Source: Acanthornis magna (Eukaryota > Chordata > Aves > Passeriformes > Acanthizidae). From it: a stretch of DNA of 64,000 nt. Both the position numbers and the translations under genes were made by a program. Location of the stretch: assembly GCA_036785705.1 (NCBI GenBank), contig JAWUZG010000004.1:11521501-11585500 (forward strand), in the 5' to 3' direction. Position 1 is the first letter of the stretch. The number at the start of each line of letters is the position of its first letter. Shown here in pieces: positions 36,586-49,310 of this stretch. The notes beneath the pieces were generated by a model that saw only the letters and a program-made list of their open reading frames with translations, did no database searches and had not been told where the DNA came from.

Positions 36586-38697
36586 ATCCATGGTCATTTT
36601 CAGATCTCATAAATATGTGGCAACGTCAATCAATCAAATTCCTTTCTTTTTCTGCCCCAAAATCTTATCCTGTTGTATCCTCTTGGCTGTTTCTATGCTG
36701 ACAGATGTGCTACAGACTGTGATTTAGACTGAATTCATATCCTCAAAACCTTTACACATAACAAGATGTCTGTAAGTATCTGGGTTATTTTGAACTTTTA
36801 ATCTAGAAGTTCATTATCAATTAATATCATTATTACAGTTCAACTACCCTGAAAAACAATACAGAAGAGTACAAGTTCTTTTCAGTTAAACCTGTTTGCT
36901 TCGAGTGTAGTTCACCCTGCTGGAAGAACTATCAAAAGTACTTTCACAGTATTTTAGTTTCATTTAAACCACTAATGTAACTAGACTTACTGTATTTAGG
37001 TATATTTTACTCTCTGAGAAAATATATGTGCAATATACTTAGTAGAAGCCTAATTTACAATAGAAATATTGCATTTAAATAATTGTTCTGTATTTAAGCA
37101 AGTTTTGTATCAGTTTAAATCAATTACACAGCACAATAAGATCCAAATTTGTAAATGAAGGAACTCTGGTTCTGCTTAAATAGTCTTGATTTGTATATAA
37201 ATATGTTTCCTTCCACAAAACAAGAGTAAGGAAGTTGTGTGTCATGTTCTCCTAGTGTTGACCTCTTTCTGCTACTTTAATAAACTGCAGTGGAACTAAT
37301 CTGGAGTAGATGTACTACGGTAAAATAGAATAAAACAACATCTGCTATAGAAATATCCATCACTAGCCCCATATTCTCAAAGCCTTCTGCAAGCTGGTAA
37401 TAAGGAGATATAAATGACTTGGCTCTGCCAATTTCTAGTTGTGCAGCCAGTGTGAAATACAGAGATTATAAAATGTTCCTCTGTCACATATTTTGGTGGT
37501 GATTGGACTATCTAGGGAAATATGGGATTTTATTCTTGGTACTTTAAGATAATAACAATAACTGTAAAACTAATATTGTTCTTTTCTATAATTGCTGCTA
37601 TTCATCATATGGTGTGAGAAGCTCAGGAGCAAATATGCTCCACTTTGTTTCATTGTAGGCTTCTGGATAAAACTATCATATTATTACTGAGTCTTTCTTA
37701 AAGAATTATTCAAGGAAATAATATAATAATGATTGCTTACATTTGAAGACAGGCTAATGAAAATAAGATCACGTTAATAGTTTTATGCCTTACAGCAGTC
37801 TTGCTATCCACTCTTTGAACACAAAGAGACTGTACTGAAATGGTACCAATATTGTCAGTGACTGTAGTCAATACATTGAGGAAATGTAGTGCATTGATGT
37901 CTTGCCTACATGACTTGCATTCCACAATCTCTCTTGAAAAGTCAAAAGAAAGATACACTCAAATTTCAAAATATATGTTAATTTTTTAACAAGTGATGCT
38001 TTATAGTGGTTTGGAAGCTACAGCTTCATTATACTCAATTTCCCCCACATTTACCACTTTGATGAAATTTGTCAGACCTTCTATTTACATGAATTTGTAA
38101 TTGTTTCCGAAGTGTAAGCCAAACCATTTCTCTCTTTTTGAATAGAATGATGATGTCTCTTTCCTGTTTCACTCCCCAGTGAAATAAAATCTTACTCATG
38201 TAGTTTAATATTTCTTATCTTCATTAATGTTTCAAAGCAGCCAGTTAAGGGTTAGTGGGTGTTACTTTGTTGTGTGGGAAAAGATACAATGTATATTTGA
38301 AGAAAATTAAATGACAGAAAACATTAGAGCAGATTTATTTTATTTGTATCTCATGTGAAATTAATAACATCACACTGCACACCTTGGTTTTTAAATTAAA
38401 AAAAAAAAAAAAAAAAAAAAGCCAAACAAGCCAGTCACAAGTCTTTAAGTTGCATATATATGTGTATGCTATAAGGCCGTTTTTAACACATGGAGGCAAA
38501 ATCCCCAAGCTCTAATAGAGCATTCAAGTCACTAGGAGGCAGCTAATGATTTATAACATCACAGACAGAACTCATCTAATCTAATATATATACATCTTCA
38601 GCTGAGCTATTCACTATTGGTTTCCAGTGTTTAACAAGGAAACAAATAAGGCTTTGAAAGACAGGATTTGTCCTAGGATTGGCATCTAAAATAATAA
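36586..38697. other. AT-rich stretch without recognised gene
   Basis: No gene or known repeat is recognised. It contains a 23-A run at 38398-38420. Confidence 0.55.
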
Positions 38698-38762
38698 AAT
38701 CATAGAATGATTTGTATTGGAAGGGACCTTTAAAGGTCACACTGTGACCAGGGAGCATAGAA
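38698..38762 (-). mobile_element. Short CR1 3' terminus, antisense
   Basis: ATCATAGAATGATTTGTATT, then GGAAGGGACCTTTAAAGGTC is the antisense CR1 3' end. Only about 60 bp can be matched. Confidence 0.7.
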
Positions 38763-41700
38763 TAGAAAGAGGCAACAAGATAGTTGCCCTTAGGTACATA
38801 ACTATTTTTTGCTTCTGAATTTTTCAGTCTCTATGTTAAACCTTAATTCTAAAACTTCTACCGGATTTGTGCACTTGTGTTTCTAACACATATAATGGTA
38901 AAAAATAAGGAAATGGTCATAATAGGAGGAGTATTCATTCCACAGGTTGAAGCTGAATGGTACAACCCCCAGTAGATAACTCTGAAATATAAACCTTATA
39001 CAGTGATTTAGGTCAACTGTGAGGACTGAAAAGCACAAGAAATAAGGAATTGCTTTGCAGCAGGAATCTCACTTCAAAAGCAAGTCCGTTTGGGCTTATT
39101 TGGGAAATATAGTAGATCTCTATATTTTTATGTAGTAGTGTGGTTATGATAATAAATGGAAGCTGGGTTAATACTGTACTATTTCACTTATGCCTAATTT
39201 AATTCATTAAAAAATAACTGAGAAGGTAGTTAGGCTGTTTCCTCTTTCTCCTCTTCAAAACCTTACAAACTCACAAAGTGCACTTAAAATTACAGGTGCC
39301 ATGTTATTATTCTGTGAAGTTTCCTCTTTTTGTATAAGAGTACAAGGTAAACTATCAAAAGAAGGGCTGCCAATTTTTTCCATGCAAAACTCCTCAATTA
39401 CATTCAGCAGGTGTTGCAAAAGGAACTTCTACAAATAAGAGGATTGTTACTCTTTTGTTTTGATTGAGAAACAGAGGACTATTATATAAATTGTTCATCC
39501 TCATCATACTAGCTTTCATACGACAGTGATTTCACCTGAGATTTTTTAATATGTATAGAAAAATAAATAAACCAATAAACTACTGTTATCTCAGTCTTTT
39601 AATGTTTTATAGATTAAAAGACACATGAATATGATTTTACCAGTGGCATTTGTAATGGTCTGTGTGTGTCAGTAAATAAAGCTGCCTAAAAGGAGTCATT
39701 CTCATTATGTCTTTGCAAGCCTACATTTATTTCTTTATTCCTATGTGTGTGGGAAGAAAAGAAGCCATTGCTCCTCAGAATGGACTGACAAACAAAGGAG
39801 TTCAATGAATGAGTTGGTGGAGAGAAAAAAAATTGAAAAAGAAGTGTCCAGCTTGCTTTAAAAGAACATAGCTGAAAACATGAATCAGAAAATATGGCAG
39901 ATACTGGATATCAAATGGAAAAGACAAAAAAAAAACCCCAAAAGACCTAATTAGAAGTGAACAGAGTAAATTTTGTGATTAAATTTGTTGTTTTTTTAAA
40001 TTACATTTTGAGGTTTAATGTGTTAACACTTCGTTAAATAGTTAACTAAATGTTGATAGGTGGCCAGTATTAGAATCAAAATTCAATCCAGCTTCAGATG
40101 TTTTGTTAGAAGTGATTACCTTTTTACACTTGCAAATAAGAATCTCAGCATGAAAACAAGCTCAGGAGAATGCCAGAAGAACACCACTCCAGGGCAAAGA
40201 ACTTCTTTTATTGTATCTAAAATAAAGCTGCATTACTACACATATGGTAAGTGGATTCAGTTAATTTGTTACCTACTTCTAAGGAAAACAGAACTAACCC
40301 TAGCCTAATATTTATATCCTGTGTTTGATGAAACTAGTTTGATTTCATTCTGTAGTCTGTTCTGGAAGTCTGAGGAGTGTAATACTTCTACAGCCTCTCA
40401 GCTACACCATTCCTTTTTATTTTGTTATCTTCTACATGTATTACTTACCATGATTACATTCCCTGTAACATTATTCTTACACACTTTCTGCATATTCTGT
40501 AACACTTTCCCTGTCTGACTAAAATGAAATATATATTTTTCCTAAAATGTTCTCCTCTGGTAAATTCCCATCTCTTATCTGTTTTATACTTCTGATGAAG
40601 CTAAAAAAAAAATAAAATAAGTTATCAATTGAAATTTCAAGACAGAAGAGCTGATCTTCTGTTTTACTGAAATAAGAGTTCAGTCTAAAACTAAGTCAAA
40701 TAACAAATTAGTATATATGGGTTTTATATGACTTCTGGATTAAAGTAGATCAAGATACCTAAATATAGAAAATAGTGAAAACAAACTTACATTGTTCAAC
40801 AATGTATTGAATGTTTCTGTTCTCACCTTCAGCACTGAGATAAATCAGAAGAATAATGTAGAAAAGGAAAGTAATAGATAACTTTGATTTAACAAAGAAA
40901 TATCAAACTGCACTTCAATGTCTGCTGCTTCTGTGTAGTTCATTTCAGTATATTCCTAATACTATTCTTTTATTTACCTAATACTAGAAAAAATGTTTTG
41001 CCACTTTTCATGTTTTAAATTCTATCCTTTTACCTTGTGTTGCGTCCATGGTCTTTTGTCATTCTAAGCCATTTGAAATCAATCAAACCTGAAGATTTCT
41101 GGAAGAAATGCATAACTTGGTTGCTTTCAATAACAAAGGAGTGGATTACAATATTTATGAGTTTGTTTCCAGGCCTCTGGTTTTATGTTTCTTTCAAATG
41201 TCCTGGATCACACACAAAAATTGCAAACGTTGCCACTATCATTCAGTGTTGATTCTTCTCCCCAAATACTCATCTTAAAACTGGAAGAAACCAAAGACAA
41301 GACTCCAAGATGAAGTTCATAGTTATGAAACTGAAACGTTTACTGCTGGTATTACAGAGTACTTCTAAGGATTTTAAAGACAGCAACACATTTTGCAGCA
41401 TGATCTATTTAACCAGGACCTTGCTTAGTTAAATCAAGGTAGACTCAACCAAGCTAAATCTATGGAAACTCCCAGTGGCAAAGGTGTGATCTCAGCAGTG
41501 TCCCAACAAGGGAAAGCTGTGTAGGGTCGTAAAGGATATAAGTACATGAGGCAGAGCCAGGGGCTGGTCACAGTGTCCATCCAAAACCCCCAACAATGCA
41601 AGAAAAACCCCTGACATTCCAGAAAATGGAAAAAAAATAATCACATGGCAATAAAATGAAAAACTGCTTCAGCAAAGAAGAAAAATGGTGAAGCTATTAA

Positions 41701-44700
41701 TTCAGTGACATTTCAGAACCAACTAAGAATCAGCAAAGTACTTCATAGTTTTACATTTTTCACCTTTCTTTTAATTGTAATGATAAGGGATTAAACACAG
41801 GATCTGAATTTGTCTTGAACCCTGAATGTTATGCTACTACTTTGCTTTGCTAAATAAACACAGTGTAAAACCGTCACAGGTTATCAGATTTGGTGCAGTT
41901 TTCTGTATTTTTCTCTTCATTCAGCAGGCATGTATTTCTATGAAGAAATATATATCTAAATATATAAATGTTATCTTGTATAAGATCCTTAAACTCAGAT
42001 ATTACTTGTTCACCTCTTTGTACAATGGTGACATTTTACTGGTTTATTTCTACCATTCATTGAATCAGGGAATCCACCACATTGCTCTTCTTACTGAAAT
42101 CAGCGATGCATTTCACTGACAAAGTGCACATGGAGTTATCCCAACTATAATACTAATCATCATCCTGCAATCCAGTTACAAAGAGATAACATGGAATTGG
42201 AGAGCTCCTGAGCTTTGGGCAAAGAGTGTCACACCTGTCAGACACATTTTGTGCAGTGATTACCCTGATAAGTAGATTGATTTCTGACTACAGGATGGGG
42301 CTTTCTTGCAAAACCAACTGTAGGTTAAAAGAAACCTTTAGGTGCTGAACTGACCAGCACTCCCAAGCAGGTATGCCCCGGCCATATAAAGAAAAGTAGC
42401 ATGAACTTCCAGTGAAATGTCACAGGGGATACTTCATATTTCCAAGAATATTACATATTTCCAAGAATAAATGGAAACTTTGCTAAATCTTTGATGATCT
42501 GAGTTAAGCAATTGTACTGCAATTGTTTAAACCCCTCCTTTTCCTCTGAATGCAGTTCAAGGTTATTATGCCAGGCAGAAGACAACTCTACATTCATGAT
42601 GAAGCAGAAATCTATGGTAACCGTTAACATCTAAGGTGAGTAGTTATCAGGGAAATGTAGTTAGGGAAAAAGAGATGATCTTTCTCTGGTCCTCCTCACG
42701 TATCATGATTCAGCAACAAGGACTACCTAATGAGCCTTCTGATGAGCACATAGCTGTTGGAAGATGGCGTGACTAGGGAAGGCAGAACACTTCCAAACTG
42801 GTTTGCTTACAGTTCATAGGAAGGCATTTTGTCTCACAATCAGCACCATTCTTTATATATTCAAGACTCTGCCAGTCCAAAACATTACACAAGCTTCCTT
42901 CATTTGCTGTCATCATTAGAGGAAGTAAAATTTTGGAAAATGTCCATTGATCTCTATCTTGCTTACTGGCAGACTTTTCTTTCAAAGGCAGGCATGAAAG
43001 ACCTCTGAAAATCTAACAGAGGGGACACAGGGAAAGAGAAAGGAATTTTCCACTGGTTCATTTGCAAGTTTATACTTTCAAAACTAGTCAACAAAAAAAA
43101 AAAAGTCTTTCCTGTATAATTTTTTTAAGTATTCTATTATTCACAATAGCATATGCAAAATGAGGTATGTTAATACACAGGTAGAGGCGAAAACTGGAAA
43201 AACTAATTTAAGCAAGAGAATATGAGAGGGATAATGTCTGAAAATAATCATAAAATACCCTGAACAAGCCTGCTTTATTGTTAGCAATTCAGATAACAGC
43301 TATTCTCTTTATAGTGAGGGTGATGCTTAGTGACACCCAAGGAGAGAAGAAATATATTCTTCAGTACTTGCAAATGATTTCAAAATGTTAACTAAGTTCC
43401 TCTCACCCATCTTTCCTGCAGAATTTGAATATAATTATATATCTTTCTATATAACTATATCATTTATGGCATAATTTTAGAACATTTTATTTATTTCTTT
43501 TTCTTTGTGTGGAACTCAAAGCAAAAACTAGGAAAGCTACAAAATAAAAGGACCATTATCTGGGGCTTCATAAAATAAATTCTAGCTTGTTGCTTATTGA
43601 GCTGTTTTCTTGACTAAAAACATCTTTTCTCTCAAAACACAGTTTTAAAAAGTGTTCTATGCCTTTTCACAGGAATAAATTTGCATTTAAGTCAGTACCT
43701 CTCCTTCTGGAATCTACAGCTCACAAGAAATAGTCCTGTTCTACAGAAGCCTCCTAATAACTACAATTACTAATACTTCACCTTAAAGCAATTCAGCAGT
43801 AATATGGATGGGCAGCTCCCTTTATGTCCCTGCCATTTCATGAGCACAGATGGGCTATTGCCAAAAGTAGAGAACAAGCGTAAACATTTAGGAAAAGGAA
43901 GAGGCTTGCTTATGCCTGTGAAAGAATGCTTGGAGAAGCAAGGGCCCATGGCTGGGATGACTATTTATCCTATCTATATTAATGTGCCTGTGCCACACAA
44001 CAGATGCCAGGTACTTTATTTCTTTCATTTGAAGCATACAGACATTTTGATTAAAAGTTCTTGATATTCTAAAGGTAATCAGAGGAGCATGGGGATTTTG
44101 TTCTTTGGAATTTATGCAGGCTGGAAAGTATAATAGAGGCTATTTATGTGGGACCAAATTTCTTAACTGTACTCTGGGCACTGATAGACTACAAAAATAT
44201 AGTATTCCTTCAAAAGCTTTTCTTACTTAGAATGTATTCAATGTGTCATTTCTGTTCAACTTAGAAACCAGAAAAGAATAGTGAATTTGGTTTCTTGAAA
44301 CACTTGTTTGAAAATAGGATATTATATTATGCATGGGTTTATGAAATTATGATCTGGCTATAAAAAATTCACGAATAAGTCATAAAAAGGTAACTGCAGA
44401 TCTCTGACATGAAGCAAGCCATTTCATAGAGGTGATCATTATCTAAACACTTCAGTACTGAATATTAAAGACCTAGTTCTGCTCTTTCTGCAATGAATAT
44501 CAACAGCAGCTATATTCAGTAGGTGATGATATGTCTCCAAATGCCTTTATTTTTCATCCTTTCACAGTAAAAATGAAAGCCTTTTTAGTAAAATGGTTTG
44601 CAAGGATTCATATTCTGTACGCATATTCTATAATTGTTTCTATGACATCAGGAACTGAAGACACCATGATGTTTATTTACTGCTGTAAAAAATAACTGAA

Positions 44701-47580
44701 CTCTATAGCGTGAAGGTGCCTTGTAATTGATGTATCCATCTGAACTACTTTGTTATCTGGAAAAAAAGGAGCAAGAAAAAAGGAATCTCTGTCCTTCATA
44801 CTGTCAAATATATCTTTCAAAAAAAAGCTTCGTACAAAACCAGTCCTGTTTAAAGGGCTTCCCCTACTTGCACTTAAAACAAGATATCCAGACAACCCTG
44901 CATAGAAGAGATGTAGTATAACAACATATCTTAAAGGAGCAAAATTTTTTAATTTGCTCAAGGACTCTGTCTTTCTCTACCTTCAAAATATAAAAATACC
45001 AGAAAATGAAAACATACGGACAGAGAAGACCAAATACACGCTTATGTTATAAAAGCAAAGAGCAGGAAAGAAAGAAAGTGTTTTCTTCACAGTAGTTATG
45101 ATAATAGATGAGGAAAGTATTAGTGAGGTACAGATTTTTTTAAAAGAAAACTGTAATCCTAGTTCTTGTTTCTAGTTGTTGATCTGCTCTGTCTATGCCC
45201 TTGTGAGAATGGTTTTGTAGCAGAGGCTGCATTTGAGAGGAAATGACACTGCCATTAGAAAGAAAAAAAAAAAAAAGAAAAAAAAGACCCAGAACCAAAA
45301 AAACAAAAGAGCTATATAGAGACAAATTAAATTCAGGACTGCAATTTACAGCCTTTACCTCTACAGCCTATAAGTAGATAAATGGAGAGAATTCATGAAG
45401 AGACTTTGAATTTAAACACTATTTAGAATTTCTGGAGTCAGATGAGTAATCATTATTACAGATGAAGTGCACTAGAAAAGTGTTGACTCTTTTTATGGAG
45501 AAAGTTGCTAGAACTAGTCTCAGGAATTCTAGCCTTTCCATATGAATGAGGAGTAATGAAACTGAAAAAAACATTTTTTCTTTGCTATAATAATTGAAAG
45601 TAGAACATCTGGGGAAAGCCTCCATAACAGGAGGCTTTGTAAAACAAACAAACCACCAAGAAAAAAAAACCCCACATGATGACATTTTCACTGATTTCTA
45701 AAATTCAGTTAAATATTAAACAATTAAAAGAAGGTAAAATTTGGATCACTTTCTCTTCTTATGGGGTACTAGATATCCAGTTGGCTACAAACTGTCAAAG
45801 AAAAATTAAAAGTAATAGTAAAACAGTAGACATAAGCATTTATATTCCATTTAAACCCAATAAAAGTAATTTGAAATGAGCACTCAGGAAAATTTTCACT
45901 GCAACCTTACTTTGAAAATACCAATTTACATGCATGCATTTGTCATTTACAATCAAATGGTCTTAAAAAATGACTTAATGCATTTTTCTTGTAAAAAAAT
46001 GAATCTTTTTTTTTTTTCAAAGAAAGCATTAATGTGAAAATTTTGCTTGATGATGCTGCCTTTAAAATGTCCATGGAAAATAGGTCTCCTCCTGTTTTTA
46101 CTTCCCCTTCTTGGAAATATCCAGGACTTTGCTTTCTTTGGTGTACTTAACAGAAAGGTTACTAGAATATAGCTTCTAGTCTGTTCTCTGTGTTAAAAAG
46201 ACCAACATTGTATTTATTAAGATTCTCCTTTTGTTGGACCGTTTGCGCCTATGGGCCCTATACTGACAATCCCAGCTAGGACTGAAACACCATCTTCTTA
46301 AAACAGGAGTAGGGTAAATCAGGTCTGCACTGGGATATATGAATATATCCAACAAATTATAAACACATCTAATCATATCACAGCTGGTGTCATGGATGAT
46401 GTCAAAACCCAAATTTAATGTGTGCATTTATATTATCGTATTTCTGTCCATAAAAATATTTTTTTTTTAACAGAGACATTTTCTTTTAGAGAAATGAGCA
46501 ATGAATACAATTTCTCAATAAGCCTCAGAATAACTCTATAGTATAATCTGAAGACCAGTCGCAGTTGGCTCATGAAGAAGTTGTTAATTTAGGGAAAGTT
46601 TTGTTTTGCTTAGAGTAAAGCCTAGCATTCCATTTTAATGAATGACACGCTTTTCAGTTTCACAAATGAATCTATTTAAAATTTGAGCCAAATATGTAAA
46701 ATGGGTAAAATCAATAGCCCCTTGAATTGACAGAAAATTAGCAAGGCTTATTAAACTTCATGCATGACTCATTATCCCAGCAGTACATCAAAAGGAAGAT
46801 GAACAAATAATCCCATTTCTCTTTAAAAGGTATCAACTTGAGAAAAGTGATTGAAATATACATAAATAAAAATTTCAATGTAAAGATGGTTGTCACTATT
46901 AACAATATACAGAATAGTTACTATGGGCTTGCTTTAAAATTGTTTTACCGATACAATTTATTTGTTCTGTGTATCCATAAGTGCTGCTTCAGCTTATTTT
47001 TGTATTAAGACTTTTCTAATATTTTGTAACTTTCTAACCTGCAGCCTTGAATGCATTTTCTACAACATCAAAATAGCGGAGTTCTTGGTATACTGCATTT
47101 CTGAGAAACGGACATACGTACAAGAAGAAAAGAGAAAAGTTTTATTTCCTTCTGTTTGCTTGAGTGCACTGTAAAATGTCTTTTTCCGTAAGTTCTGCAC
47201 AACAAAAACTGTAGACTATAACAATGAATGCTGTCAACTGAAGATCTGCATACATCCATACACATGTGTGTAAACATTTGCACCAGCTTTGAAAATGCCA
47301 TATGTTTCTAACAGCTGTTAACACATGCACTCACTTTCCTGTTGTTGTATATCCAAATAGAATACAAAGCAGTGAATACAAAGTCGTGAATACGACTGTA
47401 TCTGAAGGGAAGAAGCTGGCAGATCATGCTGTAAATATTTGAGCAATCAGCAAAAACAAATGGCTTAAATTTATGCATCGTGCAAATCCCCTACAACGGC
47501 TGTTATGCAAGGAAAATATGTTGAAAAGGACCAGTTCATAGTCTAAGAGTTAGTGCTCCACAGTTATAATCATCACTATG
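38763..47580. other. AT-rich stretch without recognised gene
   Basis: No exon, RNA gene or clear transposable element is seen. Small features are a direct repeat of CATATTTCCAAGAATA (42435-42450 and 42454-42469) and several short A or AT tracts. Frames are 97 codons or shorter, with no family motifs. The part at about 46600-46820 is relatively free of simple repeats and could be conserved non-coding DNA. Confidence 0.5.
42435..42469. repeat. Short direct repeat
   Basis: A 16-bp word, CATATTTCCAAGAATA, occurs twice with a 19-bp period. It is probably replication slippage. Confidence 0.9.
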
Positions 47581-47674
47581 GCAGTGGGCTAGGGGCAGGC
47601 ACAGTGCTAGGCTAGGGGCAGGCTCATGGGCAGCAGCAGGCTGGCTGCTCCCCGTGTCTCCCCTCGTGGCTCAG

Positions 47675-49045
47675 TTCCTGAGGAGAGGGGGATCTCGAGG
47701 ACCTGCTTTAGAAGGAGCAGTGGATGAAGTTCACCGAGTGCCTGGTAAGGACAGCCTGGAAGCCCCAGCCGCAGCCTGGAGAAGCCCCCTGCCCCGGTGC
47801 TCAGTGCGTGGGACTGGCAGCTGTGCCCCTGCCCAGTACTGCGCCCCACACGCCGCTCGCTTCCCCAGGCCGCGCGGGCTCTTGCCCACGCTCCTCTGGC
47901 CCCGAGCCGGGAGCCCACGGATCCTCGGCCCAGCTGGGCCGTGGGGCGCGGCGGCACCGCGGCTCCCCAAGGCAGCACCCAGCCCTCTGCCCCCTCCAAA
48001 GCCCGGCGCCAGCGGCTGCCGGCCGGGCCGCGGGGCCCGAGGGGCAGAGGAGGCCAGGGCTGGGCGCAGGGAGCGCCCGGCCAAGGGGCAGAGCCCGCGC
48101 CAAGCCTTCCCTCCGTGCCCCGGCGCTCTCTCCAGCTGACAGAGAAGGAGGGCCGAGCACCTGCGCCAGGCCCTGCCGTGCCTGGAGAGCTCACAGAAGC
48201 GCCTGCGACAGGCGGCCATCAGGTTCAGCGGTGAGCCACGAGGCGGGCTCCCTCCCTCTCTCCCTTCGTCCCCAGCCCGCCGCAGCTCGGCCCCAGCCCG
48301 GCTGCTGCCCCGGCAGAGGCATCCGGGCCCGAGGCGGTGGAGCCCCGCCTGGCATCGGCGCTGCTGACGCCCGAGGGCACGGCTGAGGGCTGAGCCCTGC
48401 CGGGGCAGGAGGCCGTGTGGCCACACGGCTGGCAGCGCCGCTGCGGGGCAGCTGTGCCGCTTGGGGCCGGGACAACGCTCTGTGTTCCCAGGGATCGCTG
48501 GTGTGCCCATGAAGGGGCAGAAGGAGGAGCTGCAGGTCCTCAGCGAAGGTGAATGAGGGCAGCGGGCGCTGGCGGGGGGAGCTGCTGCAACTTCTGGGCA
48601 TGGAGGGCTCCGCTCCCTTGTGCGGACGAGGGGTTGGCACGGGCAGAGCACAGAGAGGTTTCAGAGATTCAGAGACACGGCGGGGATCCGTGGCCAGCAC
48701 CTTCCGGCTGATGCCGTCGTCTCCTGCTCCCTCCTGGCCATGGCAAGAGCTGAGTGGGATGGCCCTGGCAGGAAGGTCTCCTTGGATTTCCTTAGTCCGG
48801 GCTCTGACCGTGGCTCTGTTCCTCTTCCAGCCCTTCAAGCCCTGAGGGCAGACGACAGCTCCTCCTTCATAAGACTCTACGCTCAAGTGACCTTCGAGGG
48901 AAGAGTTGCAGAGCTGCGTTCAGCTGCTGGATCAGGAGAACCAGTGTCCCTGAAAGACCTCCAGATAATATGGAAGATGCGACCACCTGGAGGCCAGAGG
49001 GGACCAGCTGCAGCTCCGGGCACAGCTGATGCTGCTCACAGCTGA
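47675..49045 (+). pseudogene. MROH-like (maestro heat-like repeat) gene 3' fragment
   Basis: Four exon-like pieces with splice signals resemble the C-terminal end of the maestro heat-like repeat (MROH) proteins, a family of HEAT-repeat proteins of largely unknown function that is greatly amplified in birds. Exon A (about 47675-47744) reads DLEDLL, stop, KEQWMKFTECL, then GTAAGG. Exon B (48136-48230) follows CTCTCTCCAG and carries EHLRQALPCLESSQKRLRQ then AAIRFSG. Exon C (48492-48548) reads GIAGVPMKGQKEELQVLSE. Exon D (48831-49045) reads ALQALRADDSSS, later VTFEGRVAELRSAAG, and ends at TGA. The phase is consistent from B through D. The TAG at 47709-47711, an apparent extra G at 47687-47691 and a frame change at 48144-48155 break the frame. 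Retained introns point to DNA-level duplication, not retroposition. Family assignment is from memory. Confidence 0.7.
47745..48135 (+). other. CpG-rich intron of the MROH-like fragment
   Basis: This 391-bp segment lies between a GTAAGG donor and a CTCTCTCCAG acceptor. It is the most GC- and CpG-dense part of the window (for example GGGGCGCGGCGGCACCGCGG near 47943). It would be flagged as a CpG island, but its place between two exons suggests ordinary GC-rich intron sequence of this gene family rather than a promoter. Confidence 0.6.
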
Positions 49046-49049
49046 GCCC

Positions 49050-49245
49050 GTGCGAAGCTCCAGCAGCTCCTGCCGTCTCCTTCCCTCCCTGTTGACAGCT
49101 CCCTGCCTCCAGCCCTCAGACGCTGCCCATCGCCTTTTCTCCCTCCTGTGCGAAGCTCCAGGAGCTCCTGCCGTCTCCCTCCAAGTTGACAGCTCCCTCC
49201 CTCCAAACCTCAGAGCCTACCCACCCCTTTTTTTGCCTCCCGGCT
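49050..49245 (+). repeat. 98-bp tandem duplication behind the MROH-like stop codon
   Basis: The word TGCGAAGCTCCAGCAGCTCC at 49051 recurs as TGCGAAGCTCCAGGAGCTCC at 49149, each followed by TGCCGTCTCC, TTGACAGCTCCC and a CCTC-rich tail. The copies are clearly diverged. It lies in what would be the 3' UTR or downstream part of the gene fragment. Confidence 0.85.
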
Positions 49246-49310
49246 CATCCCTTCACCTTGGCTTCTTCTCTACCGGCGTCTCTGTGGAGCTGAAGCAGCT
49301 CAAAACCTAA

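Noticed and set aside
47731..48651. 306-codon minus-strand frame and other long frames in the GC island
   Set aside because: They are opposite or overlapping frames in very GC-rich DNA where stops are rare. The plus-strand MROH-like exon structure explains the region better.
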